Assembly: GCA_029862205.1 (NCBI GenBank)
Contig: JAOTXT010000013.1
Span: 1-64,000, forward strand
Direction: 5' to 3'
Source of the DNA: Paracoccaceae bacterium
Lineage (GTDB): Bacteria; Pseudomonadota; Alphaproteobacteria; Rhodobacterales; Rhodobacteraceae
Length of the DNA stretch: 64,000 nt
The notes below the pieces were generated by a model that worked only from the letters and a program-made list of their open reading frames with translations, was not told the origin of the DNA and ran no database searches. A program made the translations under genes and the position numbers. This document shows positions 39,147-49,425 of this stretch, piece after piece (the first letter of the stretch is position 1; the number at the start of each line of letters is the position of its first letter).

Positions 39147-41186
39147 ATGACCCGCGACGCCCGCTACGACATTCTGTTCGAGCCGGTGAAGATCGGCCCG
39201 GTCACCGCGCCGAACCGCTTCTACCAGGTACCCCATTGCAACGGCATGGGCCATCGCTTCCCGGCGGCCCTGGCTGCCATGCGCGGCATAAAGGCCGAGG
39301 GCGCGTGGGGCGTCGTCTGCACCGAGGAGGTCGAGATCCATCCCTCGACCGATATCAGCCCGCACAATGAAGGGCGGCTCTGGGAAGATGCCGATATCCC
39401 CTACCACGCGAAGGCCTGCGAGGCGATCCACGTCCACGGCGCGCTCGCCGGGATCGAGCTGGTGCATCAGGGGCCGGCCAGTAAGAACCGGCTGAGCCGT
39501 ATCCCCGCGATGGGGCCGAGCCACGCCGCTATCGGCCACACCGAGTCGCTGCAGGCCCGGGCGATGGACAAGGCGGATATCCGCGCGCTTCGCGGCTGGT
39601 ACCGCGACGCGGCGCTGAGAGCGCGGCGGGCGGGCTATGACATCGTCTATGTCTATGCGGGTCACGATCTCAGCATCCTGCAGCATTTCATCTCGCGCCG
39701 CTGGAACCAGCGGATGGACGAATACGGCGGCTCGATCGAGAACCGGGCGCGGCTGATGCGCGAGGTGCTGGAGGACACAAAGGAGGCGGTCGGCGACACC
39801 TGCGGCATTGCCGTCCGCTTCGCGGTCGACGAGCTGGATGGCCCCGATGGCATCACCCATGATGGCGATGGCCGCGCGGTGGTCGAGCTGTTGGCAGATC
39901 TGCCCGACCTATGGGACGTCAATGTCAGCGATTGGTCGAACGATTCCCAGACCGCGCGCTTTGCTCCGGACGAGGGCTATCAGGACGCCTATACCAGCTT
40001 CGTCAAGGAGATTACCGAGAAGCCCGTCGTCGGGGTCGGGCGCTTCAACTCGGTCGACGCAATGGTCTCGCGCATCCGCAAGGGCGTGCTGGACCTGATC
40101 GGCGCGGCCCGGCCTTCGATCGCCGATCCGTTCCTGCCGAGAAAGATCGAGGAAGGCCGGATCGATGAGATCCGCGAATGCATCGGCTGCAATATCTGCG
40201 TGACCGGCGACAACTTCGCGGTGCCTATCCGCTGCACGCAGAACCCCACTATGGGCGAGGAATGGCGCCGCTGTTGGCATCCCGAGCGGATCGCGCCGAA
40301 GACCGACGACGACCCGGTGCTGGTGATCGGAGCGGGGCCTGCCGGTCTCGAATGCGCCATGCAGTTCGCCAAGCGCGGCACGCATGTGACCTTGGCCGAG
40401 GCAACCGGAGAGCTCGGCGGCCGGGCCCGGCGTGAAGCGGCGCTGCCGGGTCTTGCCTCTTACATGCGCGTGCACGACTACCGGGTGCAGCATCTGAAGG
40501 CCCAGCCGCATGTGGAGATCTATCTGGAAAGCGAGATGACGCCCGAGACGGTGCGGGAGCTGGGCATCCCTCATGTTTTTCTCGCGACCGGCGCACGTTG
40601 GCGGGCGGATGGGATCGGCCGTCAGCTGCGAAAGCCACTTGATGGTCTCGGTGCGGTCCCAGCCTACACACCTGACGACATCATGGATGGCGCGGCGCTG
40701 TCGGGCCGGGTCGCGGTCTATGATGACGACGACTACTACATGGGCGGGGTTCTGGCCGAGAAGCTGGCGCGCGACGGCTGCGCCGTGACGCTGGTTACCG
40801 CGTCTCCGATCGTCTCGCCCTGGACCGTCGAGACCATGGAGCAGCATCGGGTACAGGCGCGGCTGATGGAGCTTGGCGTCGAGCTCGCGCTCAATCGCCG
40901 TTTGGTGCGAATGCAATCCGGTGGGCTCAGGCTCGCCTGCATCCACACCGGGCAAGAGGAGGATTTGGAGGCGGATGCGACGGCGATGGTGACCGAGCGC
41001 ATTCCCGCCGACGATCTGGCCAACGCCTTGAAAGGCGATGCAGCGTTGAACCTACAGGTCATTGGCGATGCGTTTGCGCCCGGGCACATCGCGGCGGCTG
41101 TCTACTCTGGCCATCTGGCCGCGCGCCGCCATGGAGAGGCGTGCGAAGACATGTCGATCTACAGGGCCGAGCGCACCCAGCTTTGA
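39147..41186 (+). CDS. Trimethylamine/dimethylglycine-type FMN-[4Fe-4S]-FAD/NAD(P) oxidoreductase (TMADH/DgcA-like)
   Basis: 679 aa. The N-terminal old-yellow-enzyme barrel (EPVKIGPVTAPNRFYQVPHCNGMG) is followed by the iron-sulfur motif CIGCNICVTGDNFAVPIRC, which has the four cysteines of trimethylamine dehydrogenase. The C-terminal half is a pyridine-nucleotide oxidoreductase domain (VLVIGAGPAGLECAMQFAKRG). Family members oxidise methylated amines or reduce enones. Given the DMGDH-like gene at 51.3 kb, methylated-amine or betaine catabolism is a plausible role, which is inference. It directly follows a cupin gene. Confidence 0.9.
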   Translation: MTRDARYDILFEPVKIGPVTAPNRFYQVPHCNGMGHRFPAALAAMRGIKAEGAWGVVCTEEVEIHPSTDISPHNEGRLWEDADIPYHAKACEAIHVHGALAGIELVHQGPASKNRLSRIPAMGPSHAAIGHTESLQARAMDKADIRALRGWYRDAALRARRAGYDIVYVYAGHDLSILQHFISRRWNQRMDEYGGSIENRARLMREVLEDTKEAVGDTCGIAVRFAVDELDGPDGITHDGDGRAVVELLADLPDLWDVNVSDWSNDSQTARFAPDEGYQDAYTSFVKEITEKPVVGVGRFNSVDAMVSRIRKGVLDLIGAARPSIADPFLPRKIEEGRIDEIRECIGCNICVTGDNFAVPIRCTQNPTMGEEWRRCWHPERIAPKTDDDPVLVIGAGPAGLECAMQFAKRGTHVTLAEATGELGGRARREAALPGLASYMRVHDYRVQHLKAQPHVEIYLESEMTPETVRELGIPHVFLATGARWRADGIGRQLRKPLDGLGAVPAYTPDDIMDGAALSGRVAVYDDDDYYMGGVLAEKLARDGCAVTLVTASPIVSPWTVETMEQHRVQARLMELGVELALNRRLVRMQSGGLRLACIHTGQEEDLEADATAMVTERIPADDLANALKGDAALNLQVIGDAFAPGHIAAAVYSGHLAARRHGEACEDMSIYRAERTQL

Positions 41187-41287
41187 GCCCTGCCCGGCGA
41201 TTGCACATTCGCCGCGCGCTCGCTATGTACCGCGGTCGAGGCCCGATAGTCGGGGCCTGATGCCCGAGTGCCGGAACCGGAGCGCGG

Positions 41288-42304
41288 ATGAACTGGATCA
41301 GCGATTATGTCCCGCCGAAGATCAAGTCGTTCTTCCAGCGGCGCGATACGCCCGAGAACCTGTGGACCAAGTGCGACAGCTGCGGGCAGATGATCTTCCA
41401 CCGCGAGCTGGCCGAAAACCAGAACGTCTGCCCGGGTTGCAATTTCCATATGCCAATCACGCCCCGGGCACGGTTCAAAACACTGTTCGACGGCGGCATC
41501 TTCACTGAGATCGAGGTGCCCGAGGCGAAGGCCGATCCCCTGAGCTTCCGCGACGAGAAGCGCTATTCCGACCGCATGAAGGACGCCCGCCGCAAGACCG
41601 GCGAGCCCGAGGCGATGCTGGTCGTCCGGGGCGACATCTTCGGCCTAGACACCATCTGCGCCGGTCAGGATTTCAGCTTTATGGCCGGCTCCATGGGGAT
41701 TGCGGTCGGCAACGCGATGCTGGCCGCGGCCGAGGCCGCGGTGAAACAGAAGGCGCCGCTGGTCGTCTTCACCGCCGCCGGCGGCGCGCGGATGCAAGAA
41801 GGGATCCTCAGCCTCATGCAGATGCCGCGCACCACCATCGCGGTTGAGATGGTGCGCGAGGCCAGGTTGCCCTTCGTGGTGGTGCTGACCCATCCGACCA
41901 CCGGCGGCGTGACCGCCTCCTACGCCATGCTGGGCGACGTGCATCTGGCCGAGCCGGATGCCCTGATCTGCTTCGCCGGGCCGCGGGTAATCGAGCAGAC
42001 GATCCGTGAGACGCTGCCGGATGGTTTCCAACGCTCGGAATACTTGCTGGATCACGGCATGATCGACCGGGTGGTCGAGCGTGGTCAGATCCGTGAGGAA
42101 TTGGGCCGCATCTTGCGCCTGCTGACGGGCAAGCCGCCGATGGTGATCGGCGATCTGCCCGCGCCCGCCGCGGCGCCGGCCGAGACCGATAAGCCCGCCG
42201 CGGGCGAGCTGGCGTCAGACGAGCTTGCCCTGAACGAGCCCACGCCGAACGAGCCCACACCCGAGAAGTCCGCCGCGAAAAAGAAGACCGACGGGGCTGT
42301 CTGA
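41288..42304 (+). CDS. accD: Acetyl-CoA carboxylase carboxyltransferase subunit beta
   Basis: 338 aa. An N-terminal zinc ribbon with cysteines at 29, 32, 48 and 51 (WTKCDSCGQ...VCPGC) precedes the carboxyltransferase crotonase-fold domain ([56 protein letters not shown]). A C-terminal acidic/proline tail carries repeated [10 protein letters not shown] units. It makes malonyl-CoA for fatty acid synthesis. It is followed at 3 bp by folC, a common alphaproteobacterial pair. Confidence 0.97.
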   Translation: MNWISDYVPPKIKSFFQRRDTPENLWTKCDSCGQMIFHRELAENQNVCPGCNFHMPITPRARFKTLFDGGIFTEIEVPEAKADPLSFRDEKRYSDRMKDARRKTGEPEAMLVVRGDIFGLDTICAGQDFSFMAGSMGIAVGNAMLAAAEAAVKQKAPLVVFTAAGGARMQEGILSLMQMPRTTIAVEMVREARLPFVVVLTHPTTGGVTASYAMLGDVHLAEPDALICFAGPRVIEQTIRETLPDGFQRSEYLLDHGMIDRVVERGQIREELGRILRLLTGKPPMVIGDLPAPAAAPAETDKPAAGELASDELALNEPTPNEPTPEKSAAKKKTDGAV

Positions 42305-42306
42305 CC

Positions 42307-43605
42307 GTGGCTGAAACAGCCGCGCGTCCGGTTTCCAGCGACGCGATCCTCGACCGGCTGCTTAGCCTGCACCCGAAGATCATCGACCTGACGCTCGACC
42401 GGGTCTGGCGCCTATTGAGTGATATGGGCGATCCACAGGAGAGCCTGCCGCCGGTAATCCACGTTGCGGGCACCAACGGCAAAGGCTCGGTTGCCGCGAT
42501 GCTGCGCGCCGGGCTCAAGGGTGCGGGAATGAGCGCCCATACCTATACCTCGCCGCATCTGGCGCGGTTCCACGAGCGCATACGGGTCGCCGGTAATCTG
42601 ATCTCCGAGACCGCCCTTGCCGCACTCTTGGAGGAATGCGAGCAAGCCAATGACGGCGCGCCGATCACCTTTTTCGAGATCACCACTGTCGCGGCGCTGG
42701 TGGCCTTTGCGCGCGCGCCGGCCGACTATACGTTATTGGAAGTGGGGCTGGGCGGGCGGCTCGACGCGACCAACGTGGTCGCCCAGCCGCGCTTGACCGT
42801 CATCACGCCGGTGTCGATCGACCATCAGCAATATCTGGGCGAAACCCTGGCCGAGATCGCTGGCGAAAAGGCTGGGATCTTGAAGCCGGGTGTGCCCTGC
42901 ATCGTCGGCCCACAGGAAGATGAGGGGCTAGCGGCCATCGAGGCGCGGGCCGAGGCCTTGGGCGCGCCGCTGTTCGTTCACGGACAGGATTGGATGGTGC
43001 GCCGCGAGCATGGGCGTTTGGTCTACGAGGACATGAAAGGGCTGTTGGATCTGGATCCGCCGGTGTTGCCCGGCGCACATCAGGTGGAAAACGCGGGGGT
43101 CGCGATTGCTGCCCTGCGGGCACTGGGCTTCAACGAGACCGCCTGCCGCACGGCATTGGCGCGGGCCGAATGGCCAGCCAGGATGCAGCGCCTGACGACG
43201 GGGCCGCTGGCTGAGCGCCTGCCCGATGGTGCGGTGCTTTGGCTCGACGGAGGGCATAACGCGGCGGCCGGGAAGGCATTGGCCGAGCTGCTGGAGGAAA
43301 TGCCAGAAGCCGAGACCTGGCTGATCGCCGGGATGTTGGACACCAAGGCCGCCGAGGACTATCTGCGGCCGCTTGCCCGCCAGGCGGCGGGCTTGGCTGC
43401 GGTGACGATCCCGGACACCCAGGCCGCGATTCCGGCGGAGGACCTGGCCGAGCGGGCGCGTTCGGTCGGCATCACCGCCGAGGCGGCAGAGGACGTGACC
43501 GAGGCGCTGGACAGGGTCTTGGCGAGGGCGGGGAAGAGACCGCTCCGAATTCTGATTTGCGGCTCGCTTTACTTGGCCGGCGCGGTGCTGCGGGAGAACG
43601 GGTAG
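42307..43605 (+). CDS. folC: Bifunctional folylpolyglutamate/dihydrofolate synthase
   Basis: 432 aa Mur-ligase-like enzyme that adds glutamate to folates. P-loop HVAGTNGKGSVAAML, then TSPHLARFHERIRV, LLEVGLGGRLDATNVV and ITPVSIDHQQYLGETLAEIAGEKAGI. GTG start at 42307, two bases after the accD stop. It ends at a short gap convergent with hutC. Confidence 0.96.
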   Translation: MAETAARPVSSDAILDRLLSLHPKIIDLTLDRVWRLLSDMGDPQESLPPVIHVAGTNGKGSVAAMLRAGLKGAGMSAHTYTSPHLARFHERIRVAGNLISETALAALLEECEQANDGAPITFFEITTVAALVAFARAPADYTLLEVGLGGRLDATNVVAQPRLTVITPVSIDHQQYLGETLAEIAGEKAGILKPGVPCIVGPQEDEGLAAIEARAEALGAPLFVHGQDWMVRREHGRLVYEDMKGLLDLDPPVLPGAHQVENAGVAIAALRALGFNETACRTALARAEWPARMQRLTTGPLAERLPDGAVLWLDGGHNAAAGKALAELLEEMPEAETWLIAGMLDTKAAEDYLRPLARQAAGLAAVTIPDTQAAIPAEDLAERARSVGITAEAAEDVTEALDRVLARAGKRPLRILICGSLYLAGAVLRENG

Positions 43606-43628
43606 GTCCGGGACATTGCGGAAAGCTC

Positions 43629-44336
43629 CTAGATCGGCGGTAGGGTCCGCGCCGCCAATCGGTGCGTGGCACCTGGATGCATCAGGCGTGCCCGGGTGAT
43701 GGCGCGGCCCTCGATCCAGGTGCGCCGCTCGGTGACGAAGATTGCGGCGCCGGGTTCGATTTGCAGCAGCTCCGCCTCTTCGCCGGTTGCATTCTGGGCC
43801 GAAAATACATGCTCGACCCGGCTGAGCGGCATGGCTTGGATCAGCCAGTCATTTGGGCCGTGGGCGCGGAAATCTGCGGCCCGGGCGGTCGGAACGACGT
43901 CGAGGTTGATCCAGCGGTCCTCGAGTTGGTGAACGCATGCGCCCGCCCAGTGCCGGCAGGTCAGGTGCAGGGCCCGGATGCCTGGGATCAGGCCCAGCCC
44001 CTCACGCACCGGTCGGGGCGGCGGGGCAATTTGCCGTGCGAGCAGTTCATAGCGATAGGGATTGCCGGTCGCCTCGATCTCGGCCCGGACCGAAGGGATC
44101 TCCATCTCGGCGTCGCGCGGGGTCGGGTCTAGCACTCGTGTTCCGGCCTTGCGGCGGCGCTCGACCACGCCCGCCTCGGCCAACTCGCGCAGCGCGCGGT
44201 TCACGGTCACCCGGGCACAGCCGAACTCGCCAGCCAGCCGCTCCTCACCCGGCACCGTGTCGCCGGGGCGCAGCGCGCCGCTGCGGATCTGCTCCAGGAT
44301 TGCCGCTTTGACGTCCAGATAGGAGGTCCGGCTCAT
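43629..44336 (-). CDS. hutC: Histidine utilisation repressor HutC (GntR/UTRA family)
   Basis: 235 aa. An N-terminal winged helix-turn-helix (VPGEERLAGEFGCARVTVNRALRELAEAGVVERRRKAGTRV) precedes a UTRA ligand-binding domain. In characterised systems urocanate relieves repression. Its ATG overlaps the hutF stop by 4 nt. Operators with the HutC-subfamily pattern lie in the hutF-hutI divergent region. Confidence 0.94.
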   Translation of the reverse strand: MSRTSYLDVKAAILEQIRSGALRPGDTVPGEERLAGEFGCARVTVNRALRELAEAGVVERRRKAGTRVLDPTPRDAEMEIPSVRAEIEATGNPYRYELLARQIAPPPRPVREGLGLIPGIRALHLTCRHWAGACVHQLEDRWINLDVVPTARAADFRAHGPNDWLIQAMPLSRVEHVFSAQNATGEEAELLQIEPGAAIFVTERRTWIEGRAITRARLMHPGATHRLAARTLPPI

Positions 44337-45697
44337 GCGCGGTCCCTCAGCCGTGTCAGCGTGTCCCGGAATCGCGCTTCGACCGCCTCGCGGGCATAGT
44401 GGCGGCCCTCGCGTACCAGGCGCCGCCCGGCGGACCAGCAGTCGCGGACGGCACCGTCATCGCCCGCGAAAATCCAGCCGTCGAGCGCCATGTCGCCGTC
44501 GAGCCCGGAGAGGCTGATGTGATCGGCGTCGAGTGTCATCAGGTCGGCAAGTTTGCCCGGCGCGATCTCGCCTGCATCCCGCCCGCAGGCTTGGGCGCCA
44601 CCCCGGACCGCGCCCTCGAAAAGCGTGCGCCCGGTGGAGCCCGCGCCCGCCATCACAGCGCGTGCACGCAGCCCCAGGCGCTGGGAATATTCCAGTGTGC
44701 GCAGCTCCTCGCTGAGCGAGATACGGATGTTGGAGTCCGATCCCACGCCGAAATTGCCACCCGTGCCCAGGAACCGGGGGCCGTCGAAAATGCCGTCGCC
44801 GAGGTTTGACTCGGTGATCGGGCACAGCCCCGCGACCGCGCCCGACCGCGCCAGCCCCTCGGTCTCCTCCGGCGTCATGTGGGTCGCGTGGATCACACAC
44901 CAATCGGGGCCGAGATCGGTCCGCTCGAGAAGGAACGCGACCGGACGGGCGCCGTAGGCGGCTTCAACCTCGGCGATCTCGGCGGTCTGTTCGGCGGCGT
45001 GGATGTGGATTGGGCCGTTCGGGGAAAGGCTGGCTGCCTCGCCCAGAATCTCCGGCGGCACGGCGCGCAGGCTGTGGGGCGCGATGCCGATCCGGGTGTC
45101 ATCGGCTAGGTCGGGCCTGGCGCTATCGGCGATCCGCAGATAGGCCTCTGGATTGCAGGAGAAACGCAGTTGCCCGCCCACCAGCGCACGGCCATCGCAC
45201 CCGCCTTGGACATAGAGGACCGGCAGCAAGGTCAGGCCAAGCCCGGTCTCGTCCGCCGCCACCGCAATGCGCCGGGCTATCTCGCCGGGATCGTCGTAAG
45301 TGCCGCCGCCGGGCGGATTGTGGAGATAGTGAAATTCGCCCACCGCCGCATACCCCGCCTCGGCCATCTCGACCTGGACCATGGCGGCGATTGACTGGAC
45401 GTCCTCGGGTGTCAGCGCCTCAAGGAAGCGGTACATCAGCGTGCGCCAGGTCCAGAAACTGTCCTGTCCGCCGCTTCCCCGTGCCTCGGTCATCCCCGCC
45501 ATCGCACGCTGGAATGCGTGGCTGTGCAAATTCGCCGGGGCGGGTAGCAGGATGCGGCCAGCCAGCACGTCGTCGCCGGGCTCGGGCGCTGCTGCGCTCT
45601 CCACGCGCTCGATGTGCCCATCCGTGCCAAGGGTGACCCGCTGGTTCCGAGACCAGCCCGTCGGCAGCAACGCCCGCTCCGCGAACAAGACCGTCAT
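44333..45697 (-). CDS. hutF: Formimidoylglutamate deiminase HutF
   Basis: 454 aa amidohydrolase that converts N-formimidoyl-L-glutamate to N-formyl-L-glutamate. Zn-ligand motif [16 protein letters not shown] near residue 60, then [28 protein letters not shown] and [22 protein letters not shown]. The [15 protein letters not shown] start (45697) is favoured; a GTG six codons upstream is an alternative. The next step needs HutG, which is not in the window. Confidence 0.93.
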   Translation of the reverse strand: MTVLFAERALLPTGWSRNQRVTLGTDGHIERVESAAAPEPGDDVLAGRILLPAPANLHSHAFQRAMAGMTEARGSGGQDSFWTWRTLMYRFLEALTPEDVQSIAAMVQVEMAEAGYAAVGEFHYLHNPPGGGTYDDPGEIARRIAVAADETGLGLTLLPVLYVQGGCDGRALVGGQLRFSCNPEAYLRIADSARPDLADDTRIGIAPHSLRAVPPEILGEAASLSPNGPIHIHAAEQTAEIAEVEAAYGARPVAFLLERTDLGPDWCVIHATHMTPEETEGLARSGAVAGLCPITESNLGDGIFDGPRFLGTGGNFGVGSDSNIRISLSEELRTLEYSQRLGLRARAVMAGAGSTGRTLFEGAVRGGAQACGRDAGEIAPGKLADLMTLDADHISLSGLDGDMALDGWIFAGDDGAVRDCWSAGRRLVREGRHYAREAVEARFRDTLTRLRDRA

Positions 45698-45722
45698 TGT
45701 GGTGTTTCCAGGCACATCGTCA

Positions 45723-45749
45723 TTGACGTATTATGTGCATACATATTAT
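45723..45749 (+). promoter_or_regulatory. Candidate promoter of hutI operon
   Basis: TTGACG at 45723-45728 with TATTAT at 45744-45749. The 15-bp spacer is short, so a 17-bp alternative at 45746 is weaker. The A/T-rich core stands out in a GC-rich genome. An inverted repeat TATGT-GCAT-ACATA (45732-45745) lies within it. Confidence 0.35.
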
Positions 45750-45753
45750 CGAT

Positions 45754-45761
45754 GTCTAGAC
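45754..45761. promoter_or_regulatory. Candidate HutC operator GTCTAGAC
   Basis: A perfect 8-bp palindrome matching the HutC-subfamily pattern GT-N-TA-N-AC, positioned just after the hutI promoter -10 region in the gap between hutF and hutI. Binding here would block hutI transcription, and possibly hutF as well. Confidence 0.5.
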
Positions 45762-45787
45762 CGGCCCTGACGGGAAGAGAGCCGCCC

Positions 45788-46993
45788 ATGACCGCTTATG
45801 CCCTCGCCGAGCTGACCGCCGCCACGATGGAGGCGGAAGCGGGCGCTTATGGCCTGATCGAGGACGCTCTGATCGCGGTCTCCGAGGGCCAGATCGCCTG
45901 GATCGGCCCGCGCGGGGACGCCCCGCGCGAGGTCCGCGCCCTGCCGATCCACAAACAGGAAGGCCGGCTGGTCACCCCTGGCCTGATCGACTGCCACACC
46001 CATATCGTCCACGGCGGAGACCGCGCGCGCGAATTCGAGATGCGGCTCGAAGGCGCGAGCTACGAGGAGATCGCGCGCGCGGGCGGCGGCATCGTCTCGA
46101 CCGTGAAGGCGACGCGCGCGGCGGACGAGGACGCGCTGGTCGAGACCGCGCTGCCGCGACTGGACAGCCTAATCGCCGAGGGCGTCACGACCATCGAGGT
46201 AAAATCAGGCTATGGCCTCGATATCGAGACCGAGCTTCGGATGCTGCGCGCCGCCCGGCGGCTGGGGGCCAAGCGCGATGTCGAGGTGATCACCAGCTTC
46301 CTCGGCGCCCATGCGGTGCCGCCGGAATATGCGGGTGATGCGGACGGCTATATTGACGAGGTCTGCCTGGGGGCGCTGGAAGCGGCCGCGGAGGAGGGCT
46401 TGGCCGATGCGGTCGATGGGTTCTGCGAGGGGATCGCCTTCGACACCGGCCAAATCGCCCGGGTCTTTGACCTGGCCGAGGAACTGGACCTGCCCATCAA
46501 GCTCCATGCGGAGCAGCTTTCGAATCTCGGCGGCGCGGTGCTGGCGGCGTCCTATGGCGCGCTGTCGGTGGATCATGTCGAATACCTGGACGAGGCCGGG
46601 GTCGACGCGCTTGCCGAATCCGGCACGGTTGCGGTCCTTTTGCCCGGCGCCTTCTACACGCTCCGCGAGACCCAGAAGCCGCCGGTCGATCTGCTGCGGG
46701 GGGCAGACGTGCCAATGGCGGTGGCGACGGACTGCAATCCGGGCTCGTCGCCGATGACCTCGCTGTTGCTGGCGATGAACATGGGCTGCACTCTCTTCCG
46801 CCTGACGCCCGAGGAGGCGTTGGCCGGGGTGACCCGGGTGGCGGCGGATGCGCTGGGGTTCGACGATCGGGGCGTGCTGGCCGAGGGGATGCGCGCCGAC
46901 CTCGCCATCTGGGATGTCGCCCACCCGGCCGAGCTGGCCTACAGGGTCGGGTTCAATCCGCTGCATCACCGCATTTTCGGGGGCGCACGATGA
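45788..46993 (+). CDS. hutI: Imidazolonepropionase HutI
   Basis: 401 aa metal-dependent amidohydrolase that opens the imidazolone ring to formimidoylglutamate. Zn motif [27 protein letters not shown], then the [15 protein letters not shown] and [22 protein letters not shown] blocks, with [16 protein letters not shown] and [15 protein letters not shown]. The ATG at 45788 matches the family N-terminus; the frame extends upstream into hutF on the other strand. Stop overlaps hutH by 4 nt. Confidence 0.97.
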   Translation: MTAYALAELTAATMEAEAGAYGLIEDALIAVSEGQIAWIGPRGDAPREVRALPIHKQEGRLVTPGLIDCHTHIVHGGDRAREFEMRLEGASYEEIARAGGGIVSTVKATRAADEDALVETALPRLDSLIAEGVTTIEVKSGYGLDIETELRMLRAARRLGAKRDVEVITSFLGAHAVPPEYAGDADGYIDEVCLGALEAAAEEGLADAVDGFCEGIAFDTGQIARVFDLAEELDLPIKLHAEQLSNLGGAVLAASYGALSVDHVEYLDEAGVDALAESGTVAVLLPGAFYTLRETQKPPVDLLRGADVPMAVATDCNPGSSPMTSLLLAMNMGCTLFRLTPEEALAGVTRVAADALGFDDRGVLAEGMRADLAIWDVAHPAELAYRVGFNPLHHRIFGGAR

Positions 46994-48534
46994 CGCTGAC
47001 TCTCACTCCAGGTGCTGTCGAGCTGAGCGATCTTGCCCAGGTCTACTGGGCCGGCGAGGTTGTCGCGCTAGACCCCTCCGCCAGGCCGGCGGTCGAGGCG
47101 GCGGCCGCCCGGGTCGAGGCGGCTGCCTCGGGCGGCGATCCGGTCTATGGGGTAAATACGGGCTTCGGAAAGCTCGCCCATGTGCGCATCCCGCCACGGG
47201 ACACCGCCCAGCTTCAGCGCAACCTGATTCTCTCGCACTGCGCCGGCGTGGGCGCGCCGCTGCCGGCTCGGATTGTCCGCATGACCATGGCGCTGAAACT
47301 GCTGTCGCTGGGACGCGGAGCCTCAGGCGTGCGCTGGTCGGTGATCGAAAGCCTTCAGGCAATGCTGTTGCGCGGAGTCACTCCGGTCGTTCCGGCCCAG
47401 GGCTCGGTCGGTGCCTCGGGCGACCTGGCGCCGCTGGCCCACATGACTGCCGTGATGATCGGCGAAGGGGAAGCGGAACTTGAGGGCCAGGTCATGCCGG
47501 GTGTGGAGGCGCTGGCGGCGGCCGGGATCGCGCCCATCAGACTTGGGCCAAAGGAGGGGCTTGCACTGATCAACGGCACCCAGGTCTCGACAGCTCTGGC
47601 GCTGGCGGGCCTCTACGAGGCCTGGCGGCTGGCCGTCGCCTCGCTGGTCACCGGTGCGCTTTCGACCGACGCCGCCATGGGCTCGCACGCGCCGTTCCGC
47701 CCCGAAATCCACGAACTGCGCGGCCATCGCGGGCAGATCGATGCGGCCCGGGCGCTGCGCGCGCTGCTCGAGGGCTCGGAAATCCGGGAAGCCCACCGCG
47801 ACGGCGACGAGCGGGTCCAGGACCCCTACTGCATCCGCTGCCAGCCCCAGGTGGTGGGCGCGGCCATGGACCTGCTGCGCCAGGCCGCCACGACGCTGGA
47901 GGTCGAGGCCAATGCGGTCACCGACAACCCGCTGGTCCTCTCGGACGGTGCCATCGTGTCGGGCGGCAATTTCCACGCCGAGCCGGTGGCCTTCGCCGCC
48001 GACCAGATCGCGCTGGCGATCGCCGAGATCGGCGCCATCGCCCAACGCCGGGTGGCGCTGATGGTGGACCCCAGCCTCAACTTCCACCTGCCCGCCTTCC
48101 TGTCGCCCGAGCCGGGGCTGAATTCGGGCTTCATGATCGCCGAGGTGACCTCGGCCGCGCTGATGAGCGAGAACAAGGCGCTGGCCAATCCGCGCTCGGT
48201 CGATTCCACGCCGACCTCGGCCGATCAGGAGGACCACGTCTCGATGGCCTGCCACGCGGCGCGCAGGCTTCTGGAAATGAACGACAATCTGGGCCGTATC
48301 ATCGGCATCGAGATGCTGACCGCCGCCCAGGGCGTCGGCTTCCGCGCGCCCTTGAAAACCGGCGCGCCCCTGATCCGCGTGCTCCAGCGCCTGCGCAAGG
48401 ACATCCCCGCGCTCGGCGCCGACCGCTACATGGCGCCCGACCTCGAGAAGGCGGCGGGACTCGTGCGCACTGGCGTCCTTGCGGAGACCGCCGGGGCGCC
48501 GGTCGAGCGACTCCCACTGAGGAGAAACCAATGA
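46990..48534 (+). CDS. hutH: Histidine ammonia-lyase
   Basis: 514 aa. The MIO prosthetic group would form from A142-S143-G144 in [15 protein letters not shown]. Other signatures: [23 protein letters not shown], and [17 protein letters not shown]. It deaminates histidine to urocanate. The stop overlaps the next gene. Confidence 0.97.
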   Translation: MTLTLTPGAVELSDLAQVYWAGEVVALDPSARPAVEAAAARVEAAASGGDPVYGVNTGFGKLAHVRIPPRDTAQLQRNLILSHCAGVGAPLPARIVRMTMALKLLSLGRGASGVRWSVIESLQAMLLRGVTPVVPAQGSVGASGDLAPLAHMTAVMIGEGEAELEGQVMPGVEALAAAGIAPIRLGPKEGLALINGTQVSTALALAGLYEAWRLAVASLVTGALSTDAAMGSHAPFRPEIHELRGHRGQIDAARALRALLEGSEIREAHRDGDERVQDPYCIRCQPQVVGAAMDLLRQAATTLEVEANAVTDNPLVLSDGAIVSGGNFHAEPVAFAADQIALAIAEIGAIAQRRVALMVDPSLNFHLPAFLSPEPGLNSGFMIAEVTSAALMSENKALANPRSVDSTPTSADQEDHVSMACHAARRLLEMNDNLGRIIGIEMLTAAQGVGFRAPLKTGAPLIRVLQRLRKDIPALGADRYMAPDLEKAAGLVRTGVLAETAGAPVERLPLRRNQ

Positions 48535-49400
48535 CTAAAATCGCTGTCATCGGTCTCGGCGCGATGGGTGCCGCGCTTGCCCGCGAGCAGTTGAAGGGTG
48601 GCCATTCCGTCACCGTCTGGAACCGGACGCCGGCCAAGGCGGAGCCGTTTGTCGCCAAGGGGGCCACCCTCGCGGCCACGGCAGCAGAGGCCGCGCGCGT
48701 GGCCCAGATCGCGCTGATCTGCGTCGACACCTATGCCAGCGCCGAGGCGGCGCTCGGCGAGGTCTGGCAACCGGACGGGCTGGCGGGGCGCATCGTCGTC
48801 CAACTGGGCACCGGCAGTCCAAGCGAGGCGCGGCATTTTGCCGAAAAGGTCGAGGTGGCGGGCGGCCAGGCGCTCGACGGGGCGATCATGTGCTACCCGG
48901 ACTCGGTCGGGCCGAATTCGGAGGAACTGATCATGATCGGTGGGCCCGAACCTGCATTCCGTGCCGCCGAGACGGCTCTGCGCCTGCTCACCGGCAACCT
49001 GCAATACCTCGGCGACAACATCGCGGCGCCGGCCACGCTCGACACGGCGATGCTGTCGATCAGCATCCCGCTCTACGCGGGCATCGCCTACGCGGCGCGG
49101 CTTTGCGAAGCCGAGGGGGTTGCGGTCTCCGACCTTGCGCGGCTCGATTCGCATGGGCCAGCGGTTATGAACCGCCTGGAAGTGATCGCCGCCGACGCCT
49201 TCCCCCTCGGCAGCCTCCATGACGGCGGGTCACTGGCGGTCTGGACCGACGTGGCCGAGGGCCTCGCCCGCCACGCCCGCGAGCTCGGGATCAACAGCGA
49301 GATCCCGGACTTCATGGCTGAACTTTACCGGCGCGCGGTCGATGCGGGCCATGGGCCGGAGGACGTCACAGCGCTGGTCAAGCTACTGCGGGACATCTGA
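48531..49400 (+). CDS. NAD(P)-dependent imine-reductase-like dehydrogenase in hut operon
   Basis: 289 aa. Rossmann [31 protein letters not shown] begins a beta-hydroxyacid-dehydrogenase/imine-reductase fold; the second half ([45 protein letters not shown]) looks like the imine reductase C-terminal domain. The hydroxyisobutyrate-dehydrogenase lysine motif is not apparent, so the IRED subgroup fits better. Placed between hutH and hutU with a 4-nt overlap to hutH. Role in histidine breakdown unknown. Confidence 0.82.
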   Translation: MTKIAVIGLGAMGAALAREQLKGGHSVTVWNRTPAKAEPFVAKGATLAATAAEAARVAQIALICVDTYASAEAALGEVWQPDGLAGRIVVQLGTGSPSEARHFAEKVEVAGGQALDGAIMCYPDSVGPNSEELIMIGGPEPAFRAAETALRLLTGNLQYLGDNIAAPATLDTAMLSISIPLYAGIAYAARLCEAEGVAVSDLARLDSHGPAVMNRLEVIAADAFPLGSLHDGGSLAVWTDVAEGLARHARELGINSEIPDFMAELYRRAVDAGHGPEDVTALVKLLRDI

Positions 49401-49425
49401 TCACAAACGTCACAGGAGACGCTCG

